Shown here one piece after another: positions 58,688 through 64,000 of a stretch of DNA of 64,000 nt. This stretch comes from Natronorubrum bangense (GTDB lineage: Archaea; Halobacteriota; Halobacteria; Halobacteriales; Natrialbaceae). Below the pieces are notes generated by a model. That model saw nothing but the letters and a program-made list of their open reading frames with translations. It was not told the origin of the DNA and made no database searches. The DNA lies in NCBI RefSeq assembly GCF_004799645.1, contig NZ_CP031305.1:930001-994000 (forward strand). The letters run 5' to 3'. The position numbers and the translations under genes were made by a program. The first letter of the stretch is position 1; each line of letters begins with the position of its first letter.

Positions 58688-59209
58688 TCAGCTAATCAGT
58701 CGTTGACAGCTTCCACAGAGGTTCTCCTCTTTGATGTCGACCTCGCGAACGGTCGGCGAGAAGTTCATAACACAGCGGTTGTTGTCACAGTGTTCGAGAC
58801 CGTAGGTGTGGCCGATCTCGTGGACGATCTCCTTGCGGACGCGGTCCTCGAAGATGTCGGCTGCGCTCTGGTTCGAGAAGCCGCCGTCGCTCGAGGTCTG
58901 GAGTCGGTAGGTCGAGACGACGCTACCGCTGCCGTCGAGGTAGGCCAAGCCGAAGACGTAGTTGCGACGGCGGTAGAAGAGATCGTGTGGCGTGATGGCG
59001 ATATTTTTGTCTCCTCGGCCGACCCGTTCAGCGAGTTGGATGAACGTTTCGGCGGTGTACTGGTTCCGGTCAGCGTCGTATGCGCCGTTCGGGACCGACT
59101 GAGCGTCGTTGACCGTAACGTCGCAGTCGTAGACCGATCGCAATGCGGTCGAAGCCGCCCGCTTGACGTTCGCGGAGACATTGCCGACCGGCACGATATC
59201 GACGAGCAT
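58688..59209 (-). CDS. amzA: Archaemetzincin zinc protease
   Basis: A 173-residue metallopeptidase. The signature HEIGHTYGLEHCDNNRCVMN contains the catalytic HExxHxxGxxH zinc site and the two Cys of the second zinc site, completed by LCGSCQ at the C-terminus. This is the archaemetzincin consensus, and the length matches archaeal members. The start MLVDIVPVGNVSANV is used because family members open with this strand; the upstream ATG at 59236 adds nine extra residues. The physiological substrate is unknown. It is divergent from the UPF0146 gene (40 bp between starts). Confidence 0.93.
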   Translation of the reverse strand: MLVDIVPVGNVSANVKRAASTALRSVYDCDVTVNDAQSVPNGAYDADRNQYTAETFIQLAERVGRGDKNIAITPHDLFYRRRNYVFGLAYLDGSGSVVSTYRLQTSSDGGFSNQSAADIFEDRVRKEIVHEIGHTYGLEHCDNNRCVMNFSPTVREVDIKEENLCGSCQRLIS

Positions 59210-59248
59210 GGCAAGGGCTATGGCCGCGGATGGCATAAACGTCCCGCC

Positions 59249-59653
59249 GTGGCACACTCTCGCCGGAACCTGGAGCCGTTGCTCGACACCCTGTCGATCT
59301 ACGATCGAGTTATCGAGGTCGGAATCGGTCGACGAACCGACATGGCGGCGGCACTCGTCGACGAAGACGTGTCCGTCACCGCAACCGACGTTCACGACCG
59401 CGACGTTCCCGATGGGGTTCGATTCGTCCGCGACGATATCGTCGACCCCGACTCGTCAATCTACGCCGATGCGGACGCGATTTACGCGCTCAACCTCCCT
59501 CCAGAACTCCACCGCCCAACACTCGAGGTCGCTCGCACAGCCGACGCGGTGTTTCTGTTTACGACCCTCGGTGGCGACCAACCCGCGGTGCCGGTCGAAC
59601 GCCGGACAATCGAGACAGGGACGCTGTACGTCGCCCAGCCAATGGGTCGATGA
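59249..59653 (+). CDS. UPF0146 family protein
   Basis: A 134-residue protein from a GTG start (MAHSRRNLEPLLDTLSIYDR). It has a truncated methyltransferase-like Rossmann look: VIEVGIGRRTDMAAALVDED, VTATDVHDRDVPDGVRFVRD and IYALNLPPELHRPTLEVA. The UPF0146 family is conserved in archaea but no activity has been assigned that I know. The GTG is used because TGGCATAAAC upstream provides a TATA at the right distance and no ATG is available in frame. It is divergent from amzA. Confidence 0.85.
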   Translation: MAHSRRNLEPLLDTLSIYDRVIEVGIGRRTDMAAALVDEDVSVTATDVHDRDVPDGVRFVRDDIVDPDSSIYADADAIYALNLPPELHRPTLEVARTADAVFLFTTLGGDQPAVPVERRTIETGTLYVAQPMGR

Positions 59654-59738
59654 CGCGACCAGCGCAGTCATACTGCCGGACACAGCTCTGTTTCAAGAGT
59701 CGAAGGTATTACGAACGGTCACGATAGTTGAGTGATCG

Positions 59739-60398
59739 ATGCCCGTCGATGTCGTCCTCCCTGTCGTTGCGCTCGTCTTCGCACTTGCCGTTCTCGCGAC
59801 CGCGATCATCGGCATCGGGACGCTCTGCTGGTTCGGGTTGCAACTGCTTACAGTTCCGGGGGTCGTCGTCCACGAGTTCGCCCACAAGCAGGCCTGCCAT
59901 CTCGTCGGCGTCCCCGTTCTCGAGGTCGCGTACTTCAGATTCGGCGACCCGTCGGGCTACGTGCGCCACGCACAGCCGGATCGGTACCGCAAGTCGTTCG
60001 TCATCAGTGTGGCGCCGTTTCTGGTCAACACTGTCGTCTCGCTGGCGGCGTTTCTCGGCGTTGCCATCCTCGTGACCTCCGTCGTCGGGAGTCCGCTCTC
60101 ACTCGAGTTGCTCGCCGACCTTCGGACAGTCTCGAGCGAGGTGCTCGTCCTTGCCGCCGTGCTCGGCTGGCTGGGACTGTCCGTTGGCATGCAGGCGTTT
60201 CCGAGCACCGGCGATGCGAACACGCTCTGGGTCCGGTCGCGAGCAGAGTGGCGGCGATCACCGGTCGTTCTCCTCGGTGTGCCGGTTGTGCTTGTCATCT
60301 ACGTCGTGAACCTGCTCTCGTGGCTGTGGGCAGACGTGGTCTACGCTATCGGGTTGGCCATCATCGCGTTCTATGCGGTCGGCTCGGTGGGCCTCTGA
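59739..60398 (+). CDS. Membrane metallopeptidase-like protein (M50/DUF3267-like)
   Basis: A 219-residue membrane protein. The metal motif VVVHEFAHKQACHLVGVPVL (HExxH) lies at the end of the first helix pair, and YFRFGDPSGYVRHAQPD follows. Four to five hydrophobic helices are seen (VVALVFALAVLATAIIGIG, SFVISVAPFLVNTVVSLAAF and others). A second conserved aspartate may be in MQAFPSTGDANTLW, as in site-2-protease relatives. It is shorter than typical S2P enzymes, so activity is uncertain. It is 85 bp after UPF0146 in the same direction. Confidence 0.8.
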   Translation: MPVDVVLPVVALVFALAVLATAIIGIGTLCWFGLQLLTVPGVVVHEFAHKQACHLVGVPVLEVAYFRFGDPSGYVRHAQPDRYRKSFVISVAPFLVNTVVSLAAFLGVAILVTSVVGSPLSLELLADLRTVSSEVLVLAAVLGWLGLSVGMQAFPSTGDANTLWVRSRAEWRRSPVVLLGVPVVLVIYVVNLLSWLWADVVYAIGLAIIAFYAVGSVGL

Positions 60399-60503
60399 AA
60401 CCCCTCAAAAGAGACGCACTGAGGGCGACTGCCGTTTTCATACAGCTTCCGAGCGACAGTAACGACAGTCGGTGTGGCTCATCGATGGTGGGACTCGAGC
60501 CAG

Positions 60504-61523
60504 CTACGGTTCGTCTATCGGCTCTGTTTCGATCGGTTCCTCATCCGGTGGCTGTGCTCCGGGATCAGGTCCGACCGGGTCGTCAGGTCCGAACTCGCCC
60601 GTCGTCTCTCCGGAGACGAGGAACTCGGCGACGTTGCCGATGAGGATGTTGTTATCGGCCCGATGGGCGTTTTCCGGAGCCAGGAAACTCGAGTCACCGA
60701 TCACCGCGAGATCACCGTAGTGGGCACCGACGGCGTAGCTGTCTGCCTCGCGGGTAGTCGAGAGCCGCGTGTCGGCGCTCGTCTTCATCGTGGTCGTCCC
60801 CTGTGCGGTTCCGACTGCGGCTGCACTCCGAAGAACGACCTCGTCGACACCCGTGGTCAGCGGCGAGTCACCTGCCGGCTCGGCGTACAGACTGAGGTAG
60901 CTGTTGTCGTTCTCGGCGAGGTTGTAGAGATACCCCGATTCGGTGTACATACCGGCCGACGAGCCGAGTTCGATGACGCTGTCGGAGTTGCCTGGATCCG
61001 CGGCGATCACGACGCGGCCGCCAGCGTCGACGAACTCGTCGATCTGGTCGCGCTCAGCACTCGAGAGCTGTTCCGGCGCGGTCGTCACGAACGCGTCGGC
61101 GTCGGCAAGTGTCTGCTCGAGTGGCTCGTCCTCGAACTCGTCGGCGTAGAACTCGACACCGTGGCCGTTCGAGACGAGTGTCGTGGCGAGTGGGCCGACA
61201 TCGCGTTCCGGACCGCCGGTGGAGCCGGTCGACAGTTCGCGATCGCTGCCGTCTTCGGCCATCATCAGCAGCCCTCCACTTGGCATCCCGGTTCCGGTGT
61301 GGATTACCACATCGTTTGCCGGTTCGGCACTGTCCATCGGGATCTCTCCACCGTCAGCCGTTTCCTCTGGAAGTGCGTTCTCGGGCTGGAAGTGGTCTGT
61401 TTCGACGGCTGGCTGCTCGGGTGTCCCTTCCTCGAGCGCCAGCGTTCCAAGTGAAACGACGCCGACTGTCAGCACGAATACGGCGACAAAGGCAGCGACC
61501 AGGGTTTTCCCGCGGCCGCTCAT
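60504..61523 (-). CDS. DUF4350-domain secreted/membrane protein
   Basis: A 339-residue protein. An N-terminal helix (TLVAAFVAVFVLTVGVVSLG) is followed by an acidic linker and a DUF4350-like domain (about 100-300). The domain contains EFYADEFEDEPLEQTLADAD, VDAGGRVVIAADPGNSDSVI and DLAVIGDSSFLAPENAHRAD, the GATase-like pattern of this family. The Pro/Asp/Glu-rich tail (PDEEPIETEPIDEP) is disordered. DUF4350 proteins often pair with MoxR/DUF58 clusters; here the partner is an S49 peptidase that overlaps it by 4 bp. The function is unknown. Confidence 0.82.
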   Translation of the reverse strand: MSGRGKTLVAAFVAVFVLTVGVVSLGTLALEEGTPEQPAVETDHFQPENALPEETADGGEIPMDSAEPANDVVIHTGTGMPSGGLLMMAEDGSDRELSTGSTGGPERDVGPLATTLVSNGHGVEFYADEFEDEPLEQTLADADAFVTTAPEQLSSAERDQIDEFVDAGGRVVIAADPGNSDSVIELGSSAGMYTESGYLYNLAENDNSYLSLYAEPAGDSPLTTGVDEVVLRSAAAVGTAQGTTTMKTSADTRLSTTREADSYAVGAHYGDLAVIGDSSFLAPENAHRADNNILIGNVAEFLVSGETTGEFGPDDPVGPDPGAQPPDEEPIETEPIDEP

Positions 61524-62458
61524 TCGATCTCACCTCCGTTTTCGACCGCCGTCTCCTGTGGGTCGGTTGTCGCGTTGTCGTCAGTGTTTTCGACCGCGTT
61601 ATGCCATACCTCAGGAGCGACTAGCTGGGGCTGGTGGGGGTTGAGGCCCTCACCTGATCGGTCGATGACATCGTGGTCGTCTTCCGCAGCGTCGAATCCG
61701 ATCGGCATCCCAGCGTTAGTTTCTGAACGGTGTGTGACGACGTCGTACGACCCCATGCCGGCGTCAGTTGCGGCGTCGTGAATCGCGTCGTCGACCGTTC
61801 CGATCTCGTCTGCGATTCCGTTGTCGACGGCTTCGGTGCCGAAGTAGATCCGTGCGTGTGCGACTTCCTCTCGGGTGAGCTCGAGTTCGTCTCCTCGCTG
61901 TTCGAACACGCTTTCGAGGAACGTCTGCTTGATGAGTTCGGTATCCGACCGAGTATCGTCGGGATGTGAGGTTCCCTTATCCGGTGCCGTTGTGCCCTCG
62001 CTTGGTCCCGCCGGCGTTGGCGCAGGCCCCATCACACCGACGCTTCCGACGGTCGAGGACGATGTCACGTATATCTCGTCGGCTGGAAGCATCGCGTAGT
62101 AGCCACCGGACGCACCCATCTGGTCGACAGCCGCGATCACCGGCATCTCAGCCGACGTGCGTTCGACTGCCGTGTACATCCGTTCGCTCGAGGCGGGCTG
62201 GCCACCGGGGCTGTCGACATCAAGCACGACGGCGCCGACCGACTCGTTGTGTCGAGCCTCTCGGAGCTGGTCTTCGAACTCCTGTGCGGTGTTCGAGTCG
62301 ATCGCCCCGTTGATTTCGATTACTGCAACGGTTTCATCCGATCCATTCGCCTGGGCATAAACCTGTGGCGCTGCGAGTGCACCCGCCGCGATTGCGACGA
62401 GCACGACTGCAGCGACCTGTTGTCGGCGTGTGAGACGCCGCCACGGACGTAATTCCAT
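61520..62458 (-). CDS. sppA: S49 family signal peptide peptidase-like protease (SppA)
   Basis: A 312-residue protein anchored by one N-terminal helix (QVAAVVLVAIAAGALAAPQV). The catalytic Ser117 lies in AVDQMGASGGYYAML. The motif VVLDVDSPGGQPASSERMYT is the ClpP/SppA-type oxyanion region. The expected Lys is probably in TAPDKGTSHPDD, but its place differs from Bacillus SppA and is uncertain. The C-terminal 70 residues are an acidic extension. The 4-bp ATGA overlap with the DUF4350 gene shows translational coupling. Confidence 0.88.
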   Translation of the reverse strand: MELRPWRRLTRRQQVAAVVLVAIAAGALAAPQVYAQANGSDETVAVIEINGAIDSNTAQEFEDQLREARHNESVGAVVLDVDSPGGQPASSERMYTAVERTSAEMPVIAAVDQMGASGGYYAMLPADEIYVTSSSTVGSVGVMGPAPTPAGPSEGTTAPDKGTSHPDDTRSDTELIKQTFLESVFEQRGDELELTREEVAHARIYFGTEAVDNGIADEIGTVDDAIHDAATDAGMGSYDVVTHRSETNAGMPIGFDAAEDDHDVIDRSGEGLNPHQPQLVAPEVWHNAVENTDDNATTDPQETAVENGGEIE

Positions 62459-62530
62459 GTCGTTGCACCGTTCTCAGATCGGACATGTATGAATACGAGT
62501 GTGTTTTCTCAACGAGAATGTTGTCGTTCG

Positions 62531-62540
62531 TATTTATATA
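62531..62540 (+). promoter_or_regulatory. TATA box of the 62564 gene
   Basis: TATTTATATA, centred about 28 bp upstream of the ATG at 62564, consistent with leaderless transcription and against the start at 62489. Confidence 0.55.
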
Positions 62541-62563
62541 TCTTCTCCCGGAACCATCGGCTA

Positions 62564-63544
62564 ATGGTCTCAAGACGGTCGCTCGCTCGGAACGCGTTGG
62601 CCCTCGTCTGTGGTGGCTTCCTGTCAACCGGTGTTGGGACGGCGGCGCGATCGCGGTCGATCCCGACGGCAGGTCGGTACGATGCCAGTGCCGTCGCTGA
62701 TGCCGCGACGACGGCGGTCGCAGCAGTCGATTCAGCGGTCGTGGAGAGTGTCGGCGTTCCCGACCCGATCGACTCGGTACTGACAGACGTACGTGCTCGG
62801 GCGCGCTCGGTTTCGGTCGACGACATCGAGTCCATCCACGGAAGCGTCGCCATCGATGGCAACGCTGTCGCCGGTGGCTGTGCCGCCGCAGTCGGCTCGT
62901 TCGACACCCAGGCCGTCGAATCCGAACTCCGCAACCACGAGCTCGAGTTTACCAGACCCAGCGCCCGCCGATCCGACGGCGTTGCCCAGTTCGTCGCCGC
63001 CGACGGGCCGTACGCGGTTGCACTCGAGCCGTCAACGCTTCGGGTAGGGTACGGACGGACTCGAGAGCGTGCCGTGAGCCATCTCGACGCAGCGCTCGCA
63101 GATGGATCTCGAGGACAGACTCGAGCGCACACGCCGACCGCCAGCTACGGCTCGCTCCCGTCGCTACTCGACGGCGACGCTGTCGCGTATGCCGATCTCG
63201 GCTCGAAAACTCGGTCGCAGCTCGTCGACAGCGCAGCCGACCGCTCCGAGTCACTCGCGGCGGTTGTCGAGACCGCCAGCGCGATCGGCTGCTCGCTTCA
63301 GGTGGGGTCGACCCGCTCACGGATCCGGTACGGCCTCGTCACCGGCCCATCTCGCCTCTCGAGAGCGTCGATCGACGCACTCGTCGACGAAGCCACGACG
63401 GGCGACCACGCTCTGACGGAGCCGACGATCCACCGCTCTGGACGGACGGTCGTCGTCGATGCCGCGGTCGAGACGCCGTCGCTGTGGGCCGTCCACGAAC
63501 AGTTCGCCGTGGACTCGCCCCAGCCGTCCACGTCGATCGACTGA
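62564..63544 (+). CDS. Secreted Tat-type protein of unknown function
   Basis: A 326-residue protein. The leader MVSRRSLARNALALVCGGFL contains an RR pair with a moderate hydrophobic core, then a mature sequence rich in Ala/Asp/Ser (DAATTAVAAVDSAVVESVGV). Repeated elements such as VAQFVAADGPYAVALEPSTL and IRYGLVTGPSRLSRASIDAL suggest two similar alpha/beta halves. No metal or catalytic motif is recognised. It is divergent from the SppA-like gene and followed 115 bp later by a HAD gene. Unknown function. Confidence 0.68.
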   Translation: MVSRRSLARNALALVCGGFLSTGVGTAARSRSIPTAGRYDASAVADAATTAVAAVDSAVVESVGVPDPIDSVLTDVRARARSVSVDDIESIHGSVAIDGNAVAGGCAAAVGSFDTQAVESELRNHELEFTRPSARRSDGVAQFVAADGPYAVALEPSTLRVGYGRTRERAVSHLDAALADGSRGQTRAHTPTASYGSLPSLLDGDAVAYADLGSKTRSQLVDSAADRSESLAAVVETASAIGCSLQVGSTRSRIRYGLVTGPSRLSRASIDALVDEATTGDHALTEPTIHRSGRTVVVDAAVETPSLWAVHEQFAVDSPQPSTSID

Positions 63545-63660
63545 CTCCGAGCGGGTCGTGATCGTGTCCATCCCTCGAGCGTGCCGATCCGTCTCTGTGC
63601 GTCGTTGCTCGAGCGCTTCGATCCGTCGCCCTTTATTCGCAGTAGTCCGTTAGCCCGCGT

Positions 63661-64000
63661 ATGACCATCCGTGCCGATGCCGTCGTCCTCGATATCGATG
63701 GCGTACTCGTCGACGTCGCCGACTCCTATCGCCGCGCAATCGTCGAGTCCATCGATCGCGTCTACGACCGAACGATCCGCAAAGCCGACATCCAGCTATT
63801 CAAAGACGCTGGCGGCTTCAACAACGACTGGGAGTTGACGTACGCGGCTGCGATGTATATCCTCGCGACGGCCGAGGGCTACAGTGCGTCTATCGAGACG
63901 TTCACCGATGCGATCGCCGAACACGGTGGCGGTCTCGAGGCAGCCAAGGCCGCGGTCCGAGACGACCTCGGTGCGCGGGCGACCCAGCGCGTGACCGATC
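63661..64000 (+). CDS. HAD-superfamily hydrolase, N-terminal part (3' end outside window)
   Basis: The frame is open from the ATG at 63661 to the window end (113 codons). Residues 8-18 VVLDIDGVLVD form HAD motif I, with the nucleophile and general acid/base aspartates. The following text (SYRRAIVESIDRVYDRTIRK, then FKDAGGFNNDWELTYAAAM) is the cap-domain region and resembles the TIGR01548 type of haloarchaeal HAD phosphatases. The substrate is not determinable and motifs II-IV lie outside the window. Confidence 0.87.
   Translation, partial: MTIRADAVVLDIDGVLVDVADSYRRAIVESIDRVYDRTIRKADIQLFKDAGGFNNDWELTYAAAMYILATAEGYSASIETFTDAIAEHGGGLEAAKAAVRDDLGARATQRVTD

Noticed and set aside
1..64000. CRISPR arrays, tRNA/rRNA genes, transposases
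   Set aside because: Looked for regularly spaced direct repeats, tRNA T-loop/acceptor patterns in intergenic stretches and transposase motifs; found none. A tRNAscan or covariance search would settle the RNA point.

Overview
The window is chromosomal DNA of an extremely halophilic archaeon (class Halobacteria). The evidence is very acidic proteins, GC-rich coding sequence full of CTCGAG, leaderless starts about 25-30 bp downstream of TATA-like boxes, and archaeal hallmark genes: A-type ATP synthase subunit D, PAN, SRP54, ABCE1, archaemetzincin, PINA, halorhodopsin and bacteriorhodopsin. Order Natrialbales (Natrinema/Haloterrigena-like) is my inference from overall style, not a search result. 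I see no tRNA, rRNA, CRISPR array or transposase gene.

Layout. 0-5.4 kb: end of an acyl-CoA synthetase, atpD, a small Zn-ribbon protein, then on the minus strand DUF5811, pyruvoyl-dependent arginine decarboxylase, the PAN proteasome ATPase and a membrane protein. 5.5-14.9 kb: an HTH-10 regulator, oligoendopeptidase F, a multi-PAS histidine kinase, a NifU-like protein, truA, a nucleoside hydrolase and a Cys-type sulfatase. 15-22.6 kb: a sulfatase-fold enzyme with a Thr nucleophile position, a membrane-anchored beta-propeller, a P1B-like ATPase with an altered metal motif, a flavodoxin and a membrane-tethered Mrr-like nuclease. 22.7-31.2 kb: SolA-like oxidase, LLM oxidoreductase, GNAT acetyltransferase, thiE-thiM, a rubrerythrin-like protein, two divergent rhodaneses and an orphan HicB. 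31.5-39 kb: SRP54, a lipoprotein, an M20 peptidase, a HemAT-type globin-coupled transducer and PINA.

39-45 kb is a light-energy island: lycopene cyclase, halorhodopsin and bacteriorhodopsin all on the minus strand, then a membrane protein, NAD synthetase, another membrane protein and a winged-helix regulator. 45.3-55.3 kb is an accessory cell-surface island. It holds a dedicated signal peptidase I with a long extension, a DUF5305 protein, a secreted protein with CARDB-like repeats and two related secreted proteins (DUF1102-like) with SipW/TasA-type leaders. A divergent membrane-bound HTH protein and a 1112-residue pilin-leader/CARDB/GLUG protein follow. I regard this island as the best candidate for an undescribed system: a haloarchaeal counterpart of the bacterial TasA-SipW fibre module. 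55.4-64 kb returns to core genes: EMC6-like, ABCE1, archaemetzincin, UPF0146, an M50-like protein, DUF4350 plus an S49 peptidase, and the start of a HAD hydrolase.

Three intergenic copies of a 75-76 bp near-palindromic repeat lie at 2135-2209, 31317-31392 and 45154-45229 and are explained by none of the genes. Gene starts were chosen from family N-termini and promoter spacing. Family names are from recognition of the translated sequences; no database was searched.
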